In this document: one piece after another, positions 10,723-21,512 of the stretch
How positions within the stretch are numbered: position 1 is the stretch's first letter
Layout of the letters: every line of letters begins with the position of its first letter
Assembly: GCA_034359265.1 (NCBI GenBank)
Contig: CP136890.1
Coordinates: forward strand, 30,422,501-30,486,500
Direction of reading: 5' to 3'
From: Canna indica
Taxonomy: Eukaryota > Streptophyta > Magnoliopsida > Zingiberales > Cannaceae
Length of the DNA: 64,000 nt
Position numbers and translations under genes: made by a program
Notes under the pieces: model-generated
What the model was told of the DNA's origin: nothing
Database searches by the model: none
What the model saw: only the letters and a program-made list of their open reading frames with translations

Positions 10723-10994
10723 TCAGTATCATAATGAAAATATGAATACTAGCAAGTTATCGACTTAAGTAGCAAAGAGAAAGATCAAATATCAATTTAA
10801 AAGTCTACTTTGCTAAATCTTCAAATTCATTATTTTTTTAATTCAAATGATATCAAAATAAATCTTTAGAGATCACAAATGTAATATTAATGAAAAATTT
10901 GATCTCCAACCCTTCCTATTGGTTCAAAACCGAAAGGCCACAATTAACCTACGATTTAGAACCGCAAGATCGCATGAGCCCGTTATAGGCTATG
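10723..10994 (-). mobile_element. Copia-like gag element, minus orientation, internal fragment
   Basis: This non-coding piece is the reverse complement of about 16365-16690 of the plus-strand element further right (it shares the complements of cctttcggttttcaacc and cttgcggtttt). It is the far end of a minus-strand LTR element whose 5' LTR is at 22187-23327. The CACTA terminus abuts it on the left; a solo LTR interrupts it on the right. Confidence 0.65.
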
Positions 10995-12669
10995 TATTGG
11001 TCTAAGGTTTTCTACCATGATCTTAATCTCGGTTTTGATGATAACAAATATGGAACTAATGGTGTTATTGAGAAATACTTTCAGGTTCCAAGTTGGTTAG
11101 CACTCGACGTCCCCGATCGGAAAAATCAGAGAAATCAAAGAAATCGCCAAGGACGCTCGTCGACGCTCAAGGATTCTTCGGGAAGATCGAGTTTAGGTTT
11201 AGGGTGTCTAGATAAATTATAAATCCTCATGATGATGCTAAGAACCCAAACACTAAACTCGAACCCCAAAATATGAAAACTCAGAAACTGCCCTGAAATT
11301 CACTAAGCCTAGGGAGCTCCTTGGAGGGTTATATGACCTAGACATTTTCTTAACACAAAAAATGTCGATAATTGTTCCTTGGATAAAAACTAGATAACGA
11401 TATATTTTAAAGGAATTTTTGAAAATCTTTAACATACCCATATTTGACTTGGGAGATTAGAAAATTTTTATTTTCCAAAAATTTGTACTAGACCCCAAGA
11501 ACTAGATTTTGATTCTTAAGGATTTTGATTTTTTAGATATTTTTATTGAACTTCAAATGGGGGGGTAATCCTTATATAACATTAATGTTTTAAAGTAAAG
11601 TTAATAAATGTTATATAAGTAGACTTACCGAAGACGAAACCCAAAAACGAGCAAACAAGCAAAAACTCAGCCAAACCAAGAAGTGTAGTCTGCCCAATTT
11701 TGGTCGACCGGTTGATCGACCGAATGCTGCCAAAAACTGGTAGTAGGCAAGTCGATTGATCGAATGGTCGACCTAAGTGTACCAAAAAGTGGCAGTATGC
11801 CTTCAATCATTCGGTCAATCGACCGACGATCGACTGGACCTGCGATCGGACAGCGGAAATGGCTAGTTTCCTAGCCGTTGAGTTGGGTGTTTCATACCAA
11901 CTCTTCATGGCTTATAAATACCAAGCCATGTGAGTCTTTCCTTTATAAGCTAAGCTTCCATTGAGCCATTCTTGATCATTCTCAAAGCATTTCTTGAGCC
12001 ATCCCTTTGATAACCTTAGTTTCCATTATACATCCTTGATCTTGCCTTCAAGCTTTGAATAATTTATCATTGGGGCATAAAGAGGAACTAGGATTCGTGT
12101 TTGGAGCTAAGTATTTGTTGTATTATTTATTTGCTCCATTATTTGTGTATTTTTGTGATTTATTTCATTGTATTTGAGCTTGTAAAGACCTAGGTTGTTA
12201 GGTCTTGAAATTGGGTGGTTGTCTTTGTGTTTGAGACTTAATTCCACTGGTGTAAACATAGTTTGCTAGGATTAGTTGAGTTGTCCCTTAGGGTTGAAGT
12301 GGAAGAGTGCTCTCGGTAAGAAGACAGAGACTTCTGGGTGTGGAAGTGTCTTAGGTTGAGAGCGAGACTTTTCAGGTCAAAGTTCTCGTTATAAGGGAAA
12401 CAAGATTAATCTAGTAAAGTTTAGTTTGAAAATCCTAAGCGGGATGCTTAGGTTGCGGAGTAGGCATTGGGGCCGAACCACTATAAATTATTGTGTTAGC
12501 ATTGTTATCTTTGTTTGTGTTTAATTATTTTATTATTGCTTCCGCATTTAGTCGATAAATTGTAATTTACCTAAGTAATCAAGTAAACGATTAAAACCAA
12601 AATTATGCGACAAGTTTACATAACACACTATTCACCCCCTCCCCCTCTAGTGTGGCCATTTCACCAACA
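10995..12669 (+). mobile_element. Solo LTR, 1675 bp, 5-bp TSD CTATG
   Basis: Starts TATTGGTCTAAGG (TG changed to TA) and ends CACCAACA, with CTATG at 10990-10994 and 12670-12674. Unit B shows the empty site near 47691-47700 (ggctatgtaggtctcc). It contains a palindrome-rich tract at 11700-11850, a TATA box at 11913-11920 and a shared downstream segment (gagtaggcattggggccgaa). No internal region is present. Confidence 0.9.
11913..11920 (+). promoter_or_regulatory. TATA box of solo LTR
   Basis: TATAAATA on the plus strand, placed as in the sister LTRs about 60-200 bases downstream of the GGTCGACC-rich tract. Confidence 0.6.
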
Positions 12670-13122
12670 CTATGTAGGTCTCCGAAGAGACCGGAAATCA
12701 AAAATTAAAAATCCTTTTGAAAATCATATCATGAGTGGAGAAAACAACTAGAACCTAACATGTATCATATGCTCCAACTATGACAACAAATAGATTAATG
12801 GAGATGATACTTAACTACCTTGGATTCCACTATCATTACCCATGACATCATGATAGTTTGAAGTTGTAACTTTTACATATAAAATCTTTGTGTCTTCAAG
12901 TAACTTCAATCAACCAACTTCATTTCACCCTTGTGTGGTAGATCCCCCTACGAGACTTTTGATACCCAAATGGCTTTGGGTCTTTGGGGGTTAGTCACTT
13001 TAGGAATCCAAAATATCTTACCAACATTAAGATTCCTTCTAAATGTACAATCACTAATCATGTGACCGGATGCACACAACAAAAGAAATGACTATTGAAT
13101 ATCTTTTGAGCATGCATATGAT
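12670..13122 (-). mobile_element. Copia-like gag element, minus orientation, internal fragment
   Basis: Continues the minus-strand element after the solo LTR. It holds the C-terminal gag region: minus-strand frames near 13054-13122 include the second zinc-knuckle remnant (HFFCCV against HCFCCG in the plus-strand copy at 15940). It breaks at 13122, where the plus-strand LTR element inserted; the matching intact stretch in unit B is 47700-48112. Confidence 0.65.
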
Positions 13123-14705
13123 TGTTAGCTGAAGGGTTCTTCCTTCATGCTTTATTCTCCTCATGATTATTTTGATGATAACAAACCCATTTAACAAGTG
13201 TTTGAAGTATGAAAATTGTAGGATCGATGAAAGATATATCAAGCCTATCGTCTCTCGATCAATCCTCAAAACAAATTAATGCGTGCATCCAAAATGTGGT
13301 GGATAGCATGGACAATCCTTCAAAGCTAAAACACGCTGAAGAACGAAGCCGGAAACCAAGAGCGAAATGAGAAATCCAAAGATAAAAAATCTTCTAGCTC
13401 TATTTCGGTCGATCGGGCGGTCGACCGAATGATGTTTAGTATTGGCAGCAGCCAATTCGGTCGACCGACTGGTAGACCAAATGATGTGCAAAAGTAGAAG
13501 TAGCCATTCGGTCGACCGAAATTGGCGAAGGAAATTTGCATGGCTACGTCGGTCAATCGGTTGGTCGACCGACTGATGCCAAAAATTGACAGAGAGTTCA
13601 TCGATCGACCGGATGGCAAAGCGCGAGTCGAGGAACTCAGCATCACTGAGTTGGTCGATCGGTTGGTCGACCACGCCAAATCTCGCGACAATCGGTCGAC
13701 CCGTCGGTCGACCGAAAGGCGTATAAAAGCTGGCTTCGATCGACCGATTGGTCGACCGGTTTGGAAGTAAACATTTCTCTGTCAACCAGTCGACCCGTCG
13801 GTTGACCGATCAAAGGAAAAATGTTACAGTGAGCCAGCGGTCGATTGGTCAATTGATCGATGATTAGACCAGACCATCGACCGGGCATTTGTAACGGTAA
13901 AAAATAATCACGTTGACGCCCTGTTTCAGTTGGCTCTATAAATACTCCCTTCTAATCTTTCTTAACTATCTTCTCTCTCAGATTTTTGATGATAAAAACT
14001 TCAAAGAGTGATTCAATTCCATCATCCAAACCTTCAAATCGCTAAACGTTCATCAGCTGAGTCTTGATCCTTGCTGCCGAAGGAGTTTTATTTTAAAGTG
14101 TTGATCAAGCTGATTAGGCGCAAGAAGAAGAGGCGATTAAGCGTGAAAAGATATTATTCCTCTTCTTGTAACAAGTTGTTATTTAATTTGTTCTTCAACT
14201 CTTGTATTTGAATTGTAGGAAGACCTAGGTTGTTAGGTCTTGTGTGTGGAAGTGGTTTCCTTGTTGTGAAGGAGTAAATCCATTTGTGTAAACTTAGTTT
14301 TACTAGGATTAGTTAAGTTGTCCCTTAGGGTTGAGGTGGAAGAGTGCTCCCGATAAGAAGGCGGAGACTTCCGGGTGTGGAAGTGCCTTAGGTCGAGAGT
14401 GCGACTCTTCGAGTCAAAGTCCTCATTGTAAGGGAGACAACAATTAATCTAGTAAACTTAGGTTGGAAATCCTAAGCGGGGTGCTTGGGTAGTGGAGTAG
14501 GCATTGGGGCCGAACTACTATAAATTCTTGTGTTTGCTTGATATCTTGCTTGTTTTTAAATTGCTTCATCATTTATCGATTTAGCATATAGTGGTCGAAT
14601 TACAAATTGCCTAAATAATTCAAGAATCGATTAAAATTGAATTAGGCAATTGTTATTAGAAAACATACTATTCACCCCCCCTCTAGTGTGTCGTTTCATA
14701 CAACA
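13123..14705 (+). mobile_element. 5' LTR of non-autonomous LTR element, 1583 bp
   Basis: Begins TGTTAGCTGAAGG and ends CATACAACA immediately before a primer-binding site. Unit B has the uninserted sequence (catgcatatgatgtgtccc near 48110), which fixes the left edge. U3 holds 11 copies of GGTCGA on the plus strand between about 13405 and 13850, mostly inside the palindrome GGTCGACC, then a TATA box at 13937. The downstream half (aagtgcc, then gagtaggcattggggccgaa) is shared with the solo LTRs of the window. Confidence 0.9.
13937..13944 (+). promoter_or_regulatory. TATA box of 5' LTR
   Basis: TATAAATA after a palindrome-rich U3; the same box is at 20620-20627 in the 3' LTR. Transcription would start some tens of bases downstream and cover gag and the 373-codon frame. 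Confidence 0.65.
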
Positions 14706-14707
14706 AT

Positions 14708-14723
14708 TGGTATCAGAGCGGGT
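14708..14723 (+). promoter_or_regulatory. Primer-binding site (initiator tRNA-Met)
   Basis: TGGTATCAGAGCGGGT, two bases after the LTR end, is complementary to the 3' end of plant initiator tRNA-Met, the standard primer for Copia-type elements. Confidence 0.9.
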
Positions 14724-14773
14724 CCGTAGCTTGAGATTTCACTATCTCTTCTACACCTTATCTCGATCCTAAA

Positions 14774-16114
14774 ATAACACTAGAGAGTATAGCGTCTTCA
14801 CCTCCTGGGATTGATGAGTCAAACTTTGGTCTTTGAAAAAGTAGAATGTATACTTTTCTAAAGACTGAAGGGTTAGGTGTATTTAGCATGGTGAAGATAA
14901 AATATATTGAACCTAGGGAAAATATGGATTCATTGACCAAAGAACAAATTAATATATTTGAGTTAAATGCTAAAGCTACAAATTGCATATTTTGTTCTTT
15001 GGAAAACAATGTACTTGAGAAAATCTTGCATTGTACTTCTGCATATGATATTTGGAATACGTTGAACATGTTTTATGATTATGCTAAAACTGAAGAACTT
15101 GTTACTGTAAATGAAGGAGACGATGACAATTGTCATGCTCCTATATCTAATGAAATTCTTGAAGCTTTTAGTGCTTCTAGCCAAAGAAGTACAAAGAGTC
15201 GGAAGAGAAAGATGGTATGTCACCTATGCAATGAGAAAGGGCACGTGAAAAAGAATTGCCCATGTATGAAGAACAAGGCAAGGAAGAGGTCGAATGCTTC
15301 CACTTCATCATCCCATTCAAATGAAATGTCTCTTGCAATGATTATGAAGCTACCTCAAGACCCCCATGAATGATAATGATGAGGTACTCTCCTCTCCTTT
15401 TAGTCATGTTAATAAACAAGATAGTATTAACTCATCTAGTTCTCATGATTTTGATGATTTAATGGATGAGTATAAAATCATGTATGTCTTGCTCTTGAAA
15501 AAGGATAAAGAAAATAAAAGGATTAAACATGAGAATTCTAGACTTAGTTCATATATGCATACTCTAGAATTAGAGAATGAGAAATTGAAATCTAGCTCAC
15601 TTGATCCGAGCTTAAAGCCTTGAAACATAAAAATGATAATTTGAAAAATGAAAATAGCATGTTGAAAACTTAATTGCATGCTATTCAAAAATCTATGAAT
15701 GATTTGAAGAGTGAAGTCATTTCCTTGAGTAAGAAAGTAAATGAATTTAAGAATGCCTCATCTCTTAAGAACAATAGAATAAAAAATGCTTACGTAAATA
15801 ATGCCAATGTTCATCATCATTCTCATGTTAGGCATTCTACACTTAAACCTCAAGTTAAAAAGAAGAATGCTTCACTTAAGAATGCTCATGTTCATTATTT
15901 TTCTCATGTTCATAATGAAAGGAAGAAATTTAATGGACATTGTTTTTGTTGCGGTGTATATGGGCATGCTATATATGACTGTGCATTCAAGATGAACCCA
16001 AGTAGAGTTAAAACGCTTTGGGTAGCTAAGCCCTCTAACATTCAAGGACCCAAAATCATTTGGATACCAAAGATCCCATGCTCTTTTGTAGGAGGAGCAA
16101 CCGCACAAGGGTAA
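14774..16114 (+). pseudogene. Copia-type gag, broken
   Basis: Homologous gag at 49917 (minus) starts MTLES; here the codon is ATA at 14774 and a Trp codon has become TGA near 14836. From 14846 the frame encodes the UBN2-like gag core (MYTFLKTEGLGV; FELNAKATNCIFCSL; ILHCTSAYDIWNTLN), a basic stretch and a CCHC zinc knuckle CHLCNEKGHVKKNCP at about 15218-15262. A coiled-coil segment follows (15366-15623), then a frame (15674-16114) with a second knuckle, CFCCGVYGHAIYDC. A frameshift near 15370 and a stop near 15623 split it. Two knuckles flanking a coiled coil is a long gag layout. Not functional as written. Confidence 0.85.
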
Positions 16115-18383
16115 AGGAAAATGAAGAATTGAAGTTGACCATGGACATCAATCAAGAATCCATCTTTGGTTGCAACTTCAAGTCATGAACATGTCATAGG
16201 TATGAAAATTGGCATCTAGGTATCTCTGGTATCATCTCCTGTACTCACTTGCTTAAATTATAGTTGGAGTTTTGATACATGCTTAATGTTAGTAGATTTT
16301 TCACTCTTGATAAGTTTTATTAAAATGATTTTTGATTTTTGATTTCCGGTCTCTTCGGAGACCTATGTAGCCTGTAATGGGCTCAAGCGACCTTGCGGTT
16401 TTAAATCGTAGGCTCATTGTGGCCTTTCGGTTTTCAACCAATAGGAAGATTGAAGATCATGTTTTCATTAATATTATATTTATGATCTCTTAAAAATTCG
16501 TTTTGGATTAATGTCAACATATTTTGAAACGGATTTCAAACTATTTAGCAAAGTAAATTTGGAAATCGATACTTGATTCTCTCTTTGCTATCTAGTACAA
16601 TAACTTGTTAGTAGTCACATTTCCATTATATTACTAATGAATATTGCTTGCAAGTTATGAAACATGTGACAGAAGTCTAGTAGAGCAAAACTAAAAAGGG
16701 AAATGAAAAGTTTGGAAAATTCTCAAGAATGAGGTATGAGTTCAATTTTGCAAAAATACTTGTATAATAATTGATTATTTATGATTAATGAAGTCTCTAT
16801 GCTCATGATTGTCTTTGCTTGATAAATATATAAAAATTCATGAGTAAGTAAATCTTTCATAACTTAGGCAATTTCATATCTTGATTGGATGAAATTTGCT
16901 CTAGGTTAGAATTTTCATTAGAGACCTCATTTTCTATGGATTGGCAAACATGTTTTAAATACACACATCACATGAGTCTAGATTGTTACACTTGGTATCA
17001 CATGAAAACTCAAAACTAGACGAACAATGTGATAACTAGATTAGCTTATGAGACTCAAATTGAGAATGTTTGACCTAAGTCAATAATTTGACTTAGAAAT
17101 CTCCTTTTGAGTTTAAATTTCACAAACATGTTTAAATTCTCTCATGTTAGATGTCTATGTGCCTAAGTTAGAGAAAATATGAGTAGATAGCCAAGTTTGA
17201 TTCTTAGCATTTTCACAATTTCAAGCATACGTTGATTAAAATCGTGATAAGCTCGTATCTTAACTAAACGACATTAATTTCACTTCAAACCTGATAAACA
17301 AGTGTTAAATGATCATATCTTGATATCTAGAAAATTTGAGCAAAATCTGAAATCAGTGGATAAATGACCCAAATTTATAAAAATGTCACTGAGATCTTGT
17401 AGAATTTTTAGAAAATTGTAGAGATATCTTTTTTGAGTGATTCTTGATTTTTTGGAATCCTCATAGGGTCTAATTTGTGTAAAAAAAAATTTCACAAAAT
17501 TTGAATGATCACACCCTCTCAAAAATAATTTCTCTTTAAAGAAATAAAAAGCAGGGCAGATCGAGCGGTCGATCGGCATTCGACCGCTCGATCGACCGGC
17601 GGGCGAACAATAACCCAGATCGCCTGTTTCTTCAACTAGATTTAATCCTGGCCATTCAAATCCTTTGTTTAAGCCCGAAACTAGGGCTTCCTTGCCCATT
17701 CGACCGACCGCCCCATTCCAAGACTTCTCCTTTCATCCTTTAGGGTTCTACCTCCTCTTCAAGACTCCTCTCGAAGGAAAAAAGCTTTTCTTTGTCCATC
17801 ATTCATGAGATTATAGTCAAAAACATAATTTCTTCATCTTTTACTTTCAATGTATCTTGATTCATACAAAAAAACATGATTCATGCTTATGTTACATGAA
17901 TGATAACTTTTGTTTAGCATGTTTACTCCAAAAATGAGTTTTCTTCCAACAAAAATCAAATATTTCATGTTTTCTTCAAATGATTCATCATTGGCTCTTT
18001 AATAGAATTTTATTTTGATCAAAAATTATTATTCAAGAATTCTCTTGTTTGCTTTCATGAGTTTTTCTCAACTTTAAACTTAGGCCTTCTTAAAAGAATT
18101 TTGTTTTGGTCAAAAACAAAAATGTTTCTTATTCTTCTCTAGCCAAAACAATTTTTTCTTCTTTTTATTTATGGATCCTCATGATTAATCCTTCTTTTTT
18201 TATTTTATTTTATTTTTTATTTTTTATTTTTTATTTATCTTGAAATTTAATGAAAAAATCTTTTTGTTCTTGCATAAGTCTATGCTGATCTTTAAACTTT
18301 TCGCTCTCATTCTTTTGCGTTAAAATCATGCATCTTACATTTAAAACTAATCATCTACATCATCCTCAAAATTTTCTTGCAGA
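16115..18383 (+). other. Non-coding internal region where pol would be expected
   Basis: About 2.27 kb between gag and the 373-codon frame. No protease, integrase, reverse transcriptase or RNase H motif is readable in any frame; a 128-codon minus-strand frame at 17313-17699 looks like chance. The part at 16330-16690 is the reverse of pieces of the minus-strand sister element (10723-10994, 12670-12730), so this non-coding middle is a family trait rather than a local deletion. It ends in a pyrimidine-rich tract and an AG at 18381-18382. Confidence 0.65.
18371..18382 (+). promoter_or_regulatory. Candidate 3' splice site before the 373-codon frame
   Basis: attttcttgcag immediately precedes a-ATG, a good plant acceptor (T-rich tract ending in GCAG). 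It would let a spliced RNA from the 5' LTR leader deliver this ATG as first start codon, as some retroelements do for a downstream gene. This is an inference from position and sequence only. Confidence 0.45.
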
Positions 18384-19505
18384 ATGGCACCCAAGACCAA
18401 ACTTCCATCCTTACCCAATAATATTTTGACCCAATTAGAAAAGAAACAAGCTTTTAAGTTTGTAGATAAAGCCATCCTTCAAACACGGCCAGTTAATTTA
18501 GATGACTTAGAAAAATTTGGTATCCGAGGGAAACTTGCTAGCATGGGACGGGTAGAGTTTCTAGGAAAACAAGTACCGGTATGTCCCATCCTAGTAAAAG
18601 CCTTCTTCTCTAACCTAGTGATAGAAAATGCAAGGCTTAGTGATGACTTAGTTCTATGGTCTGAAATTTTAGGAAAATTCATAGTCATCACCGAATCCCT
18701 CATTAGAGATGCATTTGAGTTTCCTCTATTAGGAGCACAAATTTATAAGATGTCCACCCACCGTTTTCATGAGGAGTATCCTCCTCATGAAATTGTATTA
18801 GCCATATGCTTTGAGGATTATGAGGGAGTGATCCCTACCCAAAGCATCAAGCTTTCACCCATTGCTAGGATTGTACATCTCATCATTGCACATAACATTC
18901 TTCCTAGAGCAGGACACTATGATGAGGTCACCACCATGAGTTCTAGGGTACTTTTCTGTGTCATGTCTAGCATTCCTTTAGATGTCCCTAACCTCATGCT
19001 TAGGTATATAACTAAAGTCCATTCCTCCAAAAAACAAGCTCTATCATATGCCTCAGTAATCTCTCATTTCATATATGAAGCTGGGGTAAATAGATCTAGA
19101 TTTGAAATAGAGCCTGTTCCTAGAGCCATAGATTCTTCCTCCCTTAGCCGCATGAAGATCCTTGAACATCAGCGCGGCAAAAGAACACGAGGAGATCCTG
19201 TGAAACAGGCTGAGCATGACACAGAGATGGAGGAGGACAAAGCTAGTGGAGGCTCCTCATTTAGCCCTTCACATACGACTCTAAGTGATCTGGAGCATCG
19301 ATTTGCTCAATTTCAGATTGGTCAGATGGAATATAACAGAACATCATCAGAGCGCATGGACGCGTTCGGCCATCAGATGGACGAGTTTGGTACCATGATC
19401 GTTGACCATGGCCGGCGCATAGAGGAGATGTATGGGAGAGTGGATAAGATGTGGCAATACTATCGGTCGCATCTACCACCACCTCCACCACTTGAGGATG
19501 AGTAA
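18384..19505 (+). CDS. Retroelement-borne 373-aa protein (putative plant transposon protein type)
   Basis: An unbroken frame from MAPKTKLPSLPN to a proline-rich acidic end (SHLPPPPPLEDE). The N-terminal 230 residues resemble the domain annotated as putative plant transposon protein: a charged start, GIRGKLASMGRVEFLG near 47-62, VKAFFSNL near 70, and a VITESLIRDAFEFP block near 100, which in that family sits where a new-shoot-like element interacts with retroelement DNA context of unknown role. Residues about 285-360 look like a coiled coil (heptads around LSDLEHRF to MYGRVDKMW). It lies between gag and the 3' polypurine tract, in the place of pol, and is much better preserved than gag. No enzyme motif is visible and the function is unknown. 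The family call is from memory; the reading frame is certain. Confidence 0.7.
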   Translation: MAPKTKLPSLPNNILTQLEKKQAFKFVDKAILQTRPVNLDDLEKFGIRGKLASMGRVEFLGKQVPVCPILVKAFFSNLVIENARLSDDLVLWSEILGKFIVITESLIRDAFEFPLLGAQIYKMSTHRFHEEYPPHEIVLAICFEDYEGVIPTQSIKLSPIARIVHLIIAHNILPRAGHYDEVTTMSSRVLFCVMSSIPLDVPNLMLRYITKVHSSKKQALSYASVISHFIYEAGVNRSRFEIEPVPRAIDSSSLSRMKILEHQRGKRTRGDPVKQAEHDTEMEEDKASGGSSFSPSHTTLSDLEHRFAQFQIGQMEYNRTSSERMDAFGHQMDEFGTMIVDHGRRIEEMYGRVDKMWQYYRSHLPPPPPLEDE

Positions 19506-19818
19506 TCCTCCTTGATGTTCTGATGTATTGATATATTGATGTATTGACATTTTCATCCTATGAACAGTTAGTAATGTTCATTTTTGATATGCTTGTTGTG
19601 TTTAATTTTTTTTGATGGATGACAAAAGAGGGAGAATATATGCTTATTGATAGGGGGAGTACAAAATGAAACATTCATTTCAAGTATCACACATAATGAT
19701 AAAGAAAAATTTAGAAAATATATGCATATAGATAGGGGGAGCTCAAATTGAATACATTGCTTCATCTCCTTGATGCTTCCTTATATGTTGATATTTATCA
19801 TCAATGGTTTGTCATCAT
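19506..19818 (+). other. 3' untranslated internal region
   Basis: AT-rich stretch between the stop codon and the polypurine tract. It contains two extra purine runs of polypurine type (gataggggga at about 19649 and 19731), resembling repeated polypurine tracts. No gene. Confidence 0.5.
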
Positions 19819-19833
19819 CAAAAAAGGGGAGAT
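19819..19833 (+). promoter_or_regulatory. Polypurine tract
   Basis: The purine run aaaaaaggggaga directly precedes the 3' LTR start TGTTAGC at 19834, the expected site for plus-strand priming. Confidence 0.85.
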
Positions 19834-21157
19834 TGTTAGCTGAAGCGTTCTTCCATCATGCTTTATTCTCCTCATGATTATTTTGGTGATAACAAACCCA
19901 TTTAACAAGTGTTTGAAGTATGAAAATTGTAGGATCGATGAAAGATATGTCAAGTCTATCGTCTCTCGATCAATCCTCAAAACAGATCAATGCATGCATC
20001 CATAATGTGGTGGATAGCATGGAGAATCCTTCAAAGCTAAAACACGCTGAAGAACGAAGCCGAAAACCAAACGCGAAATGAGAAATCCAAAGATAAAAAA
20101 TCTTCTAGCTTTGTTTCGGTCGACCGGGCGGTCGACCGAATGATGTTTAGTATTGGCAGCAGCCAATTCGATCGACCGAATGATGTGCAGAAGTGGCAGT
20201 AGCCATTCGTTCGACCGAAATTGGCGAAGGAAATTTGCATGGCTGCATCGATCGACGGGTAGGTCGACCGATCGATGCCAAAAATTGGCAGAGAGTTCAT
20301 CGGTCGACCGATCGGTTGACCGAATGGCATAGCGCGAGTTGGGGAACTCAACATCACTGAGTAGGTCGACCGTGCCAAATCTCGCAACAATCGGTCGACC
20401 GAATGGATAAAAGCTGGCTTCAGTCGACCGATTGGTCGACCGGTTTGGAAGTAGACATTTCTCCGTCAACCGGTCGACCTGTCGGTCGACCGATCAAGGA
20501 AAAATATTACAGTGAGCCAGCGGTCGATTGGTCAGTCGATCGATGATTCGACCGGACCATCGATTGGGTGTTTGTAACGATCGAAAATAATCTCGTTGAC
20601 GCCCTGTTTCAGCTGGCTCTATAAATACTCCCTTCTAATCTTTCTTAACTATCTTCTCTCTCAGATTTTTGATGATAAAATCTTCAAAGAGTGATTCAAT
20701 TCCATCATCCAAACCTTCAAATCGCTAAACGTTCATCAGCTGAGTCTTGATACTTGCTGCCAAAGGAGTTTTATTTTAAAGTGTTGATCAAGCTGATTAG
20801 GCGCAAGAAGAAGAGGCGGTTAAGCGTGATAAGATATTATTCCTCTTCTTGTAACAAGTTGTTATTTAATTTGTTCTTCAACTCTTGTATTTGAATTGTA
20901 GGAAGACCTAGGTTGTTAGGTCTTGTGTGTGGAAGTAGTTTCCTTGTTGTGAAGGAGTAAATCCACTTGTGTAAACTTAGTTTTACTAGAATTAGTTAAG
21001 TTGTCCCTTAGGGTTGAGGTGGAAGAGTGCTCCCGATAAGAAGGCGGATACTTCGGGGTGTGGAAGTGTCTTGGGTCAAGAGTGCGACTCTTCGAGTCAA
21101 AGTCCTCATTGTAAGGGAGACAATAATTAATCTAGTAAACTTAGTTTGGAAATCCTT
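19834..21157 (+). mobile_element. 3' LTR, truncated
   Basis: Collinear with the 5' LTR (TGTTAGCTGAAGC start, palindrome-rich U3, TATA box at 20620-20627), with scattered substitutions and small deletions such as a missing stretch near 20175. It stops after ggaaatcct, losing about 230 bases that the 5' LTR has after 14473, and runs straight into the minus-strand sister element. The right TSD and about 160 bases of flank present in unit B (48113-48270) are gone, so one deletion took both. Confidence 0.85.
20620..20627 (+). promoter_or_regulatory. TATA box of 3' LTR
   Basis: TATAAATA in the same context as at 13937. It could start read-out transcription into the flank, where the minus-strand gag relic would be read antisense. 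Confidence 0.55.
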
Positions 21158-21512
21158 TTAGATTTCTAATTTTTGAATTCTCGATTACCAACTCATCATT
21201 TTCATTTTATAATTCTTCATTTCTACTTCTCAAGTCCTTAATTTCAAACTTCAAATCATCATGGCAAGAATCAAATAAACTAGTATTTAATTTTTTATTC
21301 TCCAATTCTTGATAACGAGAACTAACCTTAAATTTTCGTTCTTTAATTCTCTATTTTATTTTTTATTTTTTCACAATCAAAGCATACATTTTTTGGCATT
21401 CCTCAACTAGTTCCTGATATGACATATTAAATGAACTACAAGAGCTATCACTATTGTTATCAACGAAATTTTCATGATGACAATACGTGGAAGGATTTAC
21501 CTCATTTTTAAG
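21158..21512 (-). mobile_element. Copia-like gag element, minus orientation, coiled-coil region
   Basis: Minus-strand gag downstream part, matching 48270-48550 and 49158-49311 of unit B. Translations are Asn/Glu/Lys-rich and broken by stops, consistent with the coiled coil between the two zinc knuckles. Confidence 0.6.

Noticed and set aside
5802..10994. Treating the compound LTR as the 3' LTR of the minus-strand Copia-like element at 22187
   Set aside because: No polypurine tract borders 7416, the 74-bp array lies there instead, and the intervening sequence is CACTA and unidentified. The pairing cannot be supported.
13276..13785. 169-codon minus-strand open frame in the 5' LTR, with a similar 160-codon frame at 19987-20469
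   Set aside because: Both lie in the palindrome-rich U3 and consist of translated GGTCGACC repeats (RSTDRST-like words). The frame exists because the repeat lacks stops, not because it encodes a protein.
17313..17699. 128-codon minus-strand frame in the non-coding internal region of the LTR element
   Set aside because: Antisense to the element, no known motif, and no support from the sister element.
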